Position numbers and translations under genes: made by a program
Source of the DNA: Paramecium sonneborni
Lineage: Eukaryota; Ciliophora; Oligohymenophorea; Peniculida; Parameciidae
Length of the DNA stretch: 64,000 nt
Reading direction: 5' to 3'
NCBI GenBank assembly: GCA_905182985.1
Contig: CAJJDN010000009.1
Coordinates: 855,056-919,055, forward strand
In this document: piece by piece, positions 27,720 through 37,911 of the stretch
Numbering within the stretch: the first letter of the stretch is position 1
How the letters are laid out: every line of letters starts with the position of its first letter
The notes under the pieces: generated by a model
Databases searched by the model: none
What the model was told of the DNA's origin: nothing
The model's input: only the letters and a program-made list of their open reading frames with translations

Positions 27720-28195
27720 TCAATCATAGTCAAATTTTAAATATCTTACTACTTTCTAATTATATTTTAATCTACATCAATTTCATTCTGTGCTTTAATT
27801 TTATTATTTTCAGGCATCATCTCTTCAGATCCATCACATTTTTTATATTTTTTTATTTCATTTATTTTTTTCAGTTTTTTTGGTTTATGTTTCTTATCAT
27901 TCATTAAATAATATATGAAGCTCATTCTCATATTTCTAATTGCTAAAAAATTAAGTTAATTGAATTCAAAAACCTAAATATCGGTATGTCTTTTTTAATT
28001 ATTTCAATTCTTTTTCTTGAAATAGTATTTTTCTACATTTTACATAAAAGAAATTTCATTTTGTCCTTCAAATATTGTTTTTAAAGGCAAGCAGAAATAC
28101 TTTTTAGTAATCTTGTATAAATATAGATTCTAGGATTTTTAGAAATCATCAACTTCAAATATAACAGCTCATTTTTCATCAGTTTCTCCATTCAT
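27720..28195 (-). pseudogene. Small Lys-rich gene with two in-frame TGA codons
   Basis: The family was not recognised. From ATG 28195 the frame MNGETDEK is stopped by TGA after codon 8, reopens with AVIFEVDDF and QNLYLYKITKKYF, meets a second TGA after KKKN, then continues with DIQVFEFNQLNFLAIRNM and a very Lys-rich tail. A 20-nt intron (27756-27775) gives a clean end (KFDYD then TGA 27720-27722). Apart from the two TGAs, the spliced length is exactly 152 codons in one frame. No short GT...AG intron can remove either TGA. Both could be Trp positions mutated from TGG. It is either a recently broken gene, sequence error, or a misjudged start and exon structure. Confidence 0.4.
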
Positions 28196-28409
28196 TATAT
28201 TAGTTTAAACAATCTAAAATGTGCTCTATTATATTATAATATATATAATCAGAATTATGTATAATTTATTACGTACAGACATACTCTTTGTATTTATGCT
28301 TAATAATTCGCAAAATAATTTTAAATAGAATTAATAAAGAAAATAAGAATTATCAATCTAAATAATGACAATTTTTATTATAAATAAAATCTATAAATAC
28401 CAGATTAAA

Positions 28410-28991
28410 ATGATATAAGAGGAATAATAAATTTTTTTTAAGAGAGGATGTGAATAATGTCTATTAAGTAAATATTTGATTTGATGTTATTTAGATGATA
28501 ACCCTGATGAAGAAATTTTAGAAAATAATTCTTAGTACCTTATTTAATAAGAAAAAGTTGATGAAAGCAATTTAATTCAACCTTGTTTTTGTAATTTGAT
28601 AATGCATAGAGAATGTATTAAAAGAAAAATAATAAAATAAAGAAGTCCTAAATGTTTAACTTGTTCGGCTTCATATTAAGCAAGAGAAACTAACTCAATT
28701 TATGCTCAATCATTTAAAAAATATAGGATGAATAAAATTATTATGAAAGCACTTCTTAATATTTTTGGCACAGTTATCATTGCTTTAGCGTTACTTTATT
28801 TAATCGAAATAGAGACTTATTAATTATATGATTATATTTTATAAATGATAACTGTTGTATTTGGCTGCCTTAGTTGTTTGTTGATGATTGTCTACATATT
28901 TTTGATTGTATTTTAAATCAATATTTTAGATTGCCAATGGTTTTATTCGATCAAAAATCTTAGATATAGAAATATTATGTTATCAAAATGA
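28410..28991 (+). CDS. RING-CH (MARCH-type) membrane E3 ubiquitin ligase, 184 aa
   Basis: RING-CH ligases ubiquitinate membrane proteins. Two exons (intron 28468-28494, 27 nt, carrying an in-frame TGA) give 184 residues. The N-terminal RING-variant has the C4HC3 order: CEQC, an acidic spacer of about 30 residues, CFC, HREC and CLTC (residues about 14-85). Two hydrophobic segments follow (LLNIFGTVIIALALLYLI and VVFGCLSCLLMIVYIFLIVF), the usual two-TM hairpin of MARCH proteins, then a short basic tail. The protein is small but complete for the family. The substrate and the membrane are unknown; ER or endosomal membranes are the common locations. It is expected to act with an E2 in the cytosol. 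Confidence 0.85.
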
Positions 28992-29858
28992 AAACAAGTT
29001 TCATACAGATAAATAAGTTGTAGAAAAATTTTTAGAAAGACTTAAATTAAGTGGAATAACTGTTTGATAATGTATAAAATAATTTATTCAATATGCTCAC
29101 TTTCAATCATATAGATTATAAATAAAATATTGAATAATTTTAGTAAATTGATGTTCATAGAGGCTATTAATTAAAATATCATTAGCTCTAGTTTCAACGA
29201 TGTTTACTTTCTAATTATAACACTTTCCAATATAACTAATTAAGATTCGTAATATTTAATAAAATTATTAAACTCAAAAATTATAAGTAGTTGTTAAAAT
29301 TTTTTAAATTATTGTATTCTTAAGCTATATGTTAGATATCCAAATTAAATAAAACCTGAATCATCATTATTAAATAATTTAAATATACAAGAGAGACACT
29401 TTATTTTTCCAGAGAAATCATCTAAAAATAAGAATAGATTATATTTGATATTCAAATAAGAAAAATTTACGATCTCTATTATTTGAACCTAAAATTCAAT
29501 ACAAGGACTGATAAAAAGAAGTCTTCTTGTAATCTGAATGAATAATTTTTCAAAATTAGTTTTCTTAATGATTTCAATAATGGAATCAAATTTATAAATG
29601 TTAAATATATAACAATTTAAGTTTATCAGAAAATAATATCTAAAGTTCCAGTAAATAAAAAAGACAGGAACCAATTCAAAGTAATCAACGAAGTGATAAT
29701 AATTGTTTATTTTTAAATGACTGTTAAGAGTTGTGAATTTCAATTAATTTTTCCAATTAATATCTATGAAATCTATAAATCAGCCAAACAGCATACAATT
29801 TTTAAATCAATGATATAGAGATTTGATTTTAATAATATTTTATCAAGAAACATTTACT
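28992..29858. other. Unresolved region with open frames on both strands
   Basis: The minus strand is open under the ciliate code for most of this interval (about 29760 to 28930) but has no ATG at its start and a very hydrophobic-aromatic composition typical of antisense frames. The plus strand has an ATG at about 29151 (MFIEAINQNII) with plausible Asn/Gln/Ser-rich coding to about 29485. A second open frame then runs to 29869, but no GT...AG intron can join the two, because 29352-29480 contains no GT. It may be a damaged gene. I do not assign one. Confidence 0.3.
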
Positions 29859-30971
29859 ATGGAAAATGATTATTTGAATACTATTCAAACAATGTTATCA
29901 ATAGTAATACTAGAATCCTCTGATTTTTAATCAACCTAAGAGATACTTGGAAACTTTTATAAACATTTAGATTCTATTTCAAACGAAAAACAACTCATTT
30001 AACTCTAAAAATTAATAAAAGTTTTCTATGAAAGTTAAGACACCTAAGATGATAAGAAATAGATTTTGAATGAAATAACATAAAGAATTAAGCAAAAATT
30101 TCCAACTAGTAATTAGGATCATTGTTAATTTTTTACAGAAATGACAAATAAAAATTAAAAGAAAATAGGTGTGTCAATATTACATAATGATGGAAGTTTT
30201 AGTATAATATTATGTAAATGTAGTTCTTACTGATCAATTAACTAGAAAAATATTGGAAATTAAGAATGGAGCTGATTTCTAAAAAAAATTATTTGAATAC
30301 TGTGCTATTGCTGGTTAAAATAATTTACTCAAATAATTTAATGAAGAAACAAATTTACTTTAACAAAATGAAGTAGAGAAGCAGTTTTAAATGACTATTT
30401 ATTCAGAAAAAACTAGAAAAAAAGCACTAAAACACTTGAACGAAGCCTCGAAAAAAGCCAAAGAAAGTTTATTACATACTGATTGGACTTGTACATAAAC
30501 TAGATTGCCTAAACAAAAAAATTAATCCTAAAATTTTGATTATTGGAATAAAATTAAGATTAAATATTTAAAAACAATTACAATAAAAATAACAAAAGTG
30601 ATAATGTCTGTCAATGAAGAATTTTTAGAGTCAATTAAAACTTCAACACAAATATATGGAAGCTAATAACTTTAAACTATGGCTGAAAATTCAAGGGCAT
30701 TATATAATGTTGTAAAATGTGAAATTGTAGAAAATCCATGTGTTGAAGAATTAAATCCAGATGATTTATCAAAAGATTAAAAACTTTTAATCTATGAAGG
30801 TATTTAAAAAAGTTAATTCTAGATAAATGGAAAGTAAAATGCTAAGAGATCAGCATCGAATTTTAAAGGTTAAAAAAACTCAAAGAATAAGCAAAAATAG
30901 AAAATTCATTTTAAAGTTTTTATGGAACACCTCTAGAATTTGATCTCAACTCTCAGATATAATATTAATGA
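29859..30971 (+). CDS. Gln/Lys-rich coiled-coil protein, 355 aa (possibly two genes)
   Basis: The family was not recognised. With introns at 30202-30223 and 30800-30822 the frame is open from ATG 29859 to TGA 30969-30971, exactly 356 codons. The first 230 residues are helical and charged (KQLIQLQKLIKVFYES, KTRKKALKHLNEASKKAKE), with a possible coiled coil. A Lys/Ile/Thr-rich AT-rich stretch (about 30540-30603) follows. The last 115 residues begin at another good ATG (30604, MSVNEEFLESIK) and end with a heptad-like helix (EFQRLKKLKEQAKIENSF). The AT-rich join looks intergenic, so these may be two adjacent genes; however, the upstream part has no TGA before 30604. A transcript would decide. Confidence 0.5.
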
Positions 30972-31464
30972 AAGATAAAAGCTTGTCTTGTTGAAATACA
31001 TTCTTATGTATTTTCTATTTATAAAGTTTTTCAGATCAAATTAATTAATCTATTGCCATCATTAATCTGCTTATATATCAGTATTTGATCCTTAAAATAA
31101 GTATTGTTTTTTAATTTCCAATTACTTTTAATAGTGTGGTATATACAATTTTTATTTTATAAAATTAATTATAATATTGTTTTATAAAATGATATAATAT
31201 GATTCTATTTATAGATTTGTAATTAATTATAAATTTTGCACATATAATGACTTTTTATTATACATTATGTTTTGCTCGAAAAACTCTAGACTTTTTCAAA
31301 AGTTATATAACAATGTATGGTTTCAAATTTTGAGTATGAAAGGAAGAATTCCTAAAATTCATAATAATATTAAAATATGTTTAAGAGACATTTTTGTTCC
31401 TTAACTGAAATATATAAGTAAAACAACTTAATGATTGCTTAAAAGGAATGTTGTATTGAACTTT

Positions 31465-32183
31465 GAGAGACCAATCAACAATTAGAGAGTAAGTATATAC
31501 ATTAATTTTTTGTAAAATATTCTATTCATAAAAGAAATGAAAAGTAAAGTCACAATTATTCTTGGACTACTGCTATAGGTTATTTTAGTTTATCATTTTC
31601 TGTGATTTTAATCCTATATATATTATTATAAGCTTACTTTTTATATTAAGCTTCCTTTATATCTAACATCGATAAGAATATTTTTTTCTTCTGAGAAGTT
31701 TCCTTAATTTGTTTTTCAAAATTTTGAGCACAAAGAAGATGTTTTGATTTTGAAGCTTTATTCTATTTTTTAATTGACTTGGTTTATTTAGTTGATTTAG
31801 TTGATATTGGTTTAACTAGATTAGTCTCATCTTATTTTTAAATTAATTGAGAGGATAAGTCATTTTCATATAAAGGCTTTTACTTTAGTAGTTATAATTG
31901 TGGTGTTGGAAGTGATTTGGTTCTACTATTGGATAATAAAAAGTTAAAATTACTTTTAATAGAGCATTTAGTTGAATATGATCATTTGTTAGAGGAGGAG
32001 TTCTTATTGTAAGAATATGTTTGTATGAAATAGGGAATTGTTATTCATAAAATTCTAAGAATTATTAAAAGAAAAAGATTTGGATTGTTCAGTTTTCTAT
32101 TGAAAAATCATACGTCAGGAGTAATTTATTCATACACTTTACAAATGATCTTGCATTATAATAATTAAGAAAATAAATAATGA
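31465..32183 (+). pseudogene. Membrane-protein gene remnant
   Basis: One frame reads as a membrane protein: TAIGYFSLSFSVILILYILLQ, then a Phe-rich segment interrupted by two TGA codons (near 31690 and 31724), then FYFLIDLVYLVDLVDIGLTRL. Next comes a TGA that a 30-nt GT...AG intron would remove, and a soluble tail (EHLVEYDHLLEEEFLLQEY) ending at TGA 32181. The two clustered TGAs have no obvious intron around them, and no convincing start was found. It may be a decayed channel- or transporter-like gene; the family is not recognisable. Confidence 0.3.
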
Positions 32184-32312
32184 TTATTATATAGAGCAAT
32201 TATTATTTATAATATTTATTAAGATAATATATAAAATACTCCCCGTTTATGATATTTTGATATTATATATAATTAAATTATTATAAAATAATTATTATGT
32301 TCTAAATTATAA

Positions 32313-33484
32313 TCAGATTTTTGCTTTGGTGAAGGAGATTTAAATATTTCTATTATCAATCTCTTCATTATGCATTAAAGCCATAGTTTCCAAAGCTTAT
32401 TGAAGAGTTTCCATTTTGACTAAACACATGAATTTGTACTAAGTATTTAAAACTTTAACTGCCTAAAATATAGATTTAAAATAACCTCGACTACGCCAAA
32501 TTCAGAAAAGACATCCCACATAGTTTCAGCATTAGAAGACACTTTTTTAAGATTAGAGATATGTAAGACTTAACTTGGTGGGAAAAGATTCATTTTATGA
32601 TTAGAATTAAATCTAAAATAAGGTCTTTTATAATTACCTATCTGTTTCTTAAGTACCAACATAGTAATCTTATTAATTGTAAAGAGTATCAAGACCAATA
32701 AGCTTGTCAATAGCATCTTCTGCAACGAAAGAAATAGAAACAACGCTATCAAAAAATTACAGATTTTAACAGTTTTAAAAAACGAATATTGAGTATTCTT
32801 CTTTGAGATATTTAATAAATGCGAAATTTTTTAACCTATTTTGAGAGTATAGAATACTTAATGAGTAGAATTTTGTCGATGTTTCCGAAATTACTAAAGA
32901 TATTATATAGTTTTTAAGCATCTAAATTCTTTCCTTTAATTCCATTAACACATAATACTGTTGAGTGTTAAATTTTAGATGTAGAGTGAATGATTTATTA
33001 ACTGGATGGAATTGTTCTTATGCTTGTAGGTTGTTTATCATCTTCTTATACAACTATAAGAAAAATAATTAATTTATACTTTCATTGAGTGATGTTGAAT
33101 GACGATATTTTAATGTGCTCATTGTAGAATCATTAATAAGATCAAGTGAACAATTTTTATAGGATACTGATTAGGCAGGTTTTTCATCATAATAATATGA
33201 ACATTTGATAAAGTTTGAAGATAATTAGTCAAGAAATGATTTTGCTGATTTGGCTGCTTCAGGAGTTCCCATTTCAACTAGTACTTTATAATCCATTAAT
33301 GATTTGTTTAATATTTTCACTGAATTGACAGAGCCATACCTTTATATTTATAATAATCATACTGGTTTAAAAGGGTACTAAAATATTCAGGATTCAAATT
33401 ATCTGGAGGAGCTATTAAACTTAGAAGAAGCATATTCGAATTCCTCCAAGATTCAGGTAGAATTGGGGAAGAAAAACTAATCAT
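32313..33484 (-). CDS. PTB/hnRNP L-like RNA-binding protein with RRM domains, 350 aa
   Basis: Five introns (33340-33362, 33054-33079, 32836-32857, 32613-32637, 32463-32485) give exactly 351 codons. Polypyrimidine-tract-binding proteins regulate splicing and mRNA fate through several RRMs. Three RRM-like units can be seen: residues about 20-95 (LLLSLIAPP ... YGSVNSVKILN ... KVLVEMGTPEAA), about 150-225 (VLCVNGIKG ... YNIFSNFGNIDKILLI ... FAFIKYL) and the C-terminal one, preceded by the PTB-type linker MNLFPPSQVLHISNLKK, then VFSEFGVVEAVKVL and a final ISFTKAKI strand. The linker and last RRM give the best match to PTB/hnRNP L. The second RRM is less regular and may hide an exon-boundary error. 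The location is nuclear or cytoplasmic. Confidence 0.75.
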
Positions 33485-33578
33485 TTTATGTTTCTTTTTA
33501 TTATATTATTAATCTTTTAATATCTAAAAGGTCAGATTTCCATTAAAATCTTATTAATTTTATTAAATTTATATAAAC

Positions 33579-33617
33579 TCATTTATTAATACCATAAATT
33601 CATTTATTAATACCATA
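33579..33617. repeat. 18-bp direct repeat over the bS16m stop codon
   Basis: The sequence tcatttattaataccata occurs at 33579-33596 and 33600-33617. The right copy contains the stop codon and last codons (YGINK) of the minus-strand bS16m gene; the left copy lies just downstream. A small local duplication of the gene end is the simplest reading. Confidence 0.8.
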
Positions 33618-34949
33618 TCTAGCTCTATAAGCTTCCTTTGTTTTTTTCCTTAAATTACTAATTGAGAGCTATCCCTTTTGATTTCTCTTTCTACCTCCTA
33701 AACCTTTAATGTATCCCCCTATTTTATTATTTAGTTAAGGTTCAATCTAATCAGGCTCCAAATAAACATTTGGAATACTATAACCTAACAATAAATTAAA
33801 TTCATTACTCTTATTCTTTATAAGTTATTCTGATTATCTTTTAATATCAGTATAATCTTCTGGATCATAAGCTTCAAAATCAGGAAGTGGATGAACTGGT
33901 CTATTTACTGGAATATAATGTAATCTATTATAAAAAATAATCAATTAATACGTCTCAATCATATTATGCTTTTAATCTGGATGTTGTTCATTTGAAACCG
34001 GTCTTTATCGATAATTTTTTTTTCTTAAATAATCATCAATAAATGCTCTACTCACTACTTAACTTTAAGCATAAGCGAAATCATATATTTTCTTAAATAT
34101 TTGTTTCGCCAATTTAATTCTTCTTTTCACTTTAAGAATATATCTAAAAGCTTCATCTTAACTTAAAGGAATTAAGTCTATTTTTAATTAATTAATTAAA
34201 TTACCATTAATCCAAGTTGACTTATCCTCTAATGATTTTTGAGTTTGAATAGCTAAATTTTATAACATTATTTATTCTTTCAAATTTTAAGTATCAACTT
34301 TTATATTTGCTTTCTCTATGGAAAGTTACTTTAATCCTTCCATTCTCTTTTCTGTAAACCATTATTTAGCTATCTCATTAATCTTTTTAAAAACCAACTC
34401 TTTCTTTTCTGGATTTACAGCTTTACTGTCTTTTTCTATTTAATATACTTCTGCTCTCAATCGCTCCCATTCTTATTCTAATTCTACTGATGAAGCAGGA
34501 ATTTCTTCTACTTTTTATTAAGAATATAAAATTTTTCTTTTCAAATCATTATTCACTTAATTTTCAGTTATTTTGTCTAAGAATTAATATTCGATTGAGC
34601 TTTAAAAAGGCTTGTTAAATGGTTTGAATGTATCAACAGAAATAGCTTATTTAGGCTTTTCATATAATGTCTTTGATCCAAATTTAATTAGGGGAGCTGG
34701 CAATAAATCTATCCATGACAAAAATCTATGCACTTTAGGAGTAACTCCTGCTCCCATAGCTAACCAATAACGTATTCTAGGTTTATTCAAGATGACTGAT
34801 CTTTATACAACCTTTCTTTCATGTGGTACCCAATATCCAATATGTTCTATAAATCTACCTTTAATATTTCTTTTTCTTGGAGCTACTACTATCCACCACA
34901 GTTTATGATTCCTACATCCATGGTTTTAAAGCCTTATAACGACGTGCAT
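33600..34949 (-). CDS. MRPS16: Mitochondrial ribosomal protein bS16m with long C-terminal extension, 449 aa
   Basis: bS16 is a small-subunit ribosomal protein of bacteria and mitochondria. The intronless frame begins MHVVIRLQNHGCRN and shows the bS16 fold in order: WWIVVAPRKRNIKGRFIEHIGYWVP, then LNKPRIRYWLAMGAGVTPKVHRFL (given in parts), covering residues 1-85. Bacterial S16 is about 80-90 residues, so about 360 residues are extra. The extension is helical and charged (KIYDFAYAQSQVVSRAF), has a Pro-rich middle (VNRPVHPLPDFEAYDPED), and ends in a basic tail (GGRKRNQKGQLSISNLRKK), suiting contact with rRNA. Ciliate mitoribosomal proteins are known to be enlarged. The first ATG is used; a cleavable transit peptide is not evident. 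Function is confident for the N-terminal domain only. Confidence 0.88.
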
Positions 34950-35339
34950 TTAATTAATAAAATAAATTTATGTCAATTATTATTCAAACCAATTATTCTA
35001 AATAAATTTTTGAATAATCCATATACTCTAATCTCACATGTCCAAAATTGTTATAATAATAATTTTAATCTGCATTTAAATTTTAAAATGTTGAATTGGT
35101 AAAATGAATATGATTTATTTAGAACCTTTATTATATTATATTTAATTTATTTCTCATTAAAAAAAATATATTTATAATAATAATTTCTTTCCATTTAATC
35201 TATAAAAGCGCACTATCAGTAAAAAAATAACTATCAGCATTTCTATTATATATAAGTGTTAAAATTAAATTTAAGTATGATAAAATATTGTATGATATCT
35301 CAAATGATAGCTTATATTTACTTTATTAATTATCAAATA
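34950..35339. other. Intergenic region between divergent genes
   Basis: No gene was seen in this AT-rich stretch, which separates the divergent bS16m and kinase-like genes and should contain both promoters. Confidence 0.5.
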
Positions 35340-36839
35340 ATGATTAATATCACTAAACTTATAAAGTAAAGATAGTAATATACAACAATTTTGGAGGATA
35401 ACTCTAAATTATATATTAGACCAATTGATGAACTAGATGAAATCACTTTTAGCGGAGAATATTTAATTTAAAAGAACGGAAAACTTAAAAAAAAGTTGAT
35501 ATAATTTTATGAACACATCATGGTTTATTCTAAAAAGGTATTTATATTAATCTATCAAAATAGAAGCATTTGAATATTTTAAATGCTACATTATTGTTAC
35601 ATCTAACCAATCTTAATGAAATAGAAGGATTGAAATTTATAAAATCTGGTAATTCTATAGAATTATATAATAATGCATCTGAACTATATCTCTATGTTCG
35701 AAAATATTGTATACAGAGAGAAATTCCTGAGAGATATAAAATTACTCAAACTATTTATTATGGAAGTAACGCTACAGTATACTATTATTTAATTATTTAA
35801 GTTTCTACAACTAGAGTCTACATTATACATTAAGACATTTCATGTGGCAAAGATTTATGAAAAACAAAATTATACTACTTAGGATTAAATATCTGGTATA
35901 AAGAAAGAAGTTTAGATACTTCGTTAGTTATAACATTAACATATGTCAAATTTAGTTGAAATATTTGAAAATGATGATTTGATATTTTTAATTATGGAAG
36001 AACTAAAAGGAGAAAGCCTTTAAACAATTTTAGAAAATTAATAATATTTGAATGAAAACCAAATAAAATTAATTATGAAACCTCTTTTTGAATGTGTTGC
36101 ATTCTTACACTCAAAAAATATTTTTCATCGAGATATTAAGCCCTAAAATATTAAATTTAGACATTCAGATAATTATCTTGAGGCTTGTTTAATAGAATTT
36201 AGTTTAGCTGATTATTGGAATAAAAATGGTAGATATCTATTTACTAGATGTGGAAGTGTTGGTTATGTGGCTCCTGAGGTTCTTTAAGATAAAAAATATA
36301 TTCTGAATATTGATGTCTACAGTTTAGGAATTATATTATATATTTTGATTACATAAAAACATCCATTTGAAGATTTAGATAAGGGCAAAAAAATATTAAG
36401 AAATTATAATGGTTAAGTAGATTATTCCATTTTGCAATGCTCATAAATTCTCTTAGATTTAATTAAAAAATGTTTAGAAGTTGATTTTACTAAACGTTTA
36501 AGTTGTTAAGAAATCTTAAGTCATCCATTCTTTTCAAATAGAATTCCAAAATTACTATCATTTAAAATAAAAGATCAAAAGAAATCTACCTAAATAAAAA
36601 CTTAGAGAGGTTAAAATTTTCACAGTGTAAACAATTTAGCATATGATCAATCTACGAATAGTCTCAGCTAATCTAAATCTCCTTCCTCATTTGTTAGTTA
36701 CAGACATTCTCTTACATTGTAGAAATAAAAAACAGTATTCCCTGAAAGTATTAATTGATATTATAAAATAGTTAGTATTTTTTAGCCTAAATCAAAATAT
36801 TTTTTAACTAAAAATTCTCAATACGAAAGTTTAAATTGA
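35340..36839 (+). CDS. Kinase-like protein with altered DFG motif, 482 aa
   Basis: Introns at 35538-35563 and 35777-35801 give exactly 483 codons. It has the same architecture as the kinase at 5018: a PH-like region of about 130 residues ending in VRKYCIQREIPERYKI, then a kinase-like domain and a Ser-rich tail. The ATP Lys (HVAKIYEK), HRDIKPQN catalytic loop and TRCGSVGYVAPEV segment are kept. The DFG position reads EFSLAD, so the metal-binding Asp is Glu and the Gly is Ser. The Gly-rich loop is YYGSNAT with little of the usual pattern. Activity is therefore doubtful but not excluded. The start ATG 35340 is tentative because the first 25 codons are low-complexity. It is closer to the 5018 gene than to the one at 11247. 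Confidence 0.8.
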
Positions 36840-37911
36840 ATAAATTAATGAATATAATCTAAGTTTATTCAGATAAAATAAATATTTTTAATATATTTTG
36901 ATAATTAAAAAGAGATGCAAATTTTATTTCTCCTTTTCACTTTGTTCATACTTCTCTTTATCAATTTTTCAAATGAGACCAAAAGCTTAAATAATAAGGT
37001 ATAATAAAGAATAGATCCTAAAAAATATTAAAAAATTTTTTATTTAACCTGAATTAAAAAAAAATTAATCTTAAGTGTTATTATCTGAGTCAGTATGGTT
37101 AGAATATTAATCTTATCTGTCAAACCAAGCCAAGTACTTCAGAGATTATTAGCCCAATATTTTCTGGTTTAATTTTTATATGTTATTCTTTCAAAATATT
37201 AGTAGGTTGAGCTTTTAAATCATAAAGAAAAAATTTCATTTATTCTGATTTATTTATCAAATAAACAAGTTACAAAATAATGAATAAAAATTTTCATTAT
37301 TTTTCTAAATGTAAATCATTTTTATTTCCACTTTAACTGTTTTTTTTGTTAATTTATTTGCCATTAAGAATCTTTTCTTTGTTATTTTTACTATTAATAT
37401 ACAATTGATAATTATTTATTATACAAACTCTTGTTGTATTATTGAAATTAATTTTCTATTAAAAATTTAATTATAAGCATATAAAGTATTATGAATATAC
37501 TCTAAATAGAATTTTTCCTTGTCAATTCAGCAAAATAAAACTCCCTTTTTTATAATAAATTTTTTCTATTTTAAAATAATAAAAACTTTTAGGTATTTTA
37601 ATCTCCTCTATTATGTATTTGTTCATAAGCGAACTTTTTTCAATTTACAAATTAAATTAATGAAACATTATTTTCATAAAAATAATGAAGAATCAATTCA
37701 ATGATTCTCAAAATTTTACGAATAAAATAATTAAACTAAAATAAATAAAATCGTTAGATTTTGTTTTAATTAAAAATAAAATCATAAGTAGTCGATCTAA
37801 AGTTAATATAAGGTGAAATTTGAGTGAATAATTAAAAATAAAAAGTATTAAACCACTTGTAAATTTAATAAATATATTGAAATAAAAATAATATATAATA
37901 AATAAATTTTA
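36840..37911. other. Gene-poor stretch with one short minus-strand frame
   Basis: This 1-kb region is mostly AT-rich non-coding sequence. A minus-strand frame of about 40 codons near 37120-37240 (MKFFLYDLKAQPTNILKEQ, ending LGLV before a TGA) is the only coding-like piece; it is too short to assign and may be a relic or chance. Confidence 0.3.

Noticed and set aside
29489..29743. Minus-strand open frame with hydrophobic, aromatic protein
   Set aside because: It begins at TTG with no in-frame ATG upstream before a TGA, and its composition is typical of an antisense frame; not called as a gene.
31465..32183. Cyclic-nucleotide-gated channel gene
   Set aside because: The membrane segments are only loosely reminiscent of a channel; no pore or nucleotide-binding motif was found, so only a remnant is reported.
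33579..33617. Two 18-bp repeats as a regulatory element or CRISPR-like unit
   Set aside because: There are only two copies with a 3-bp spacer, one of them inside coding sequence; a local duplication is sufficient.
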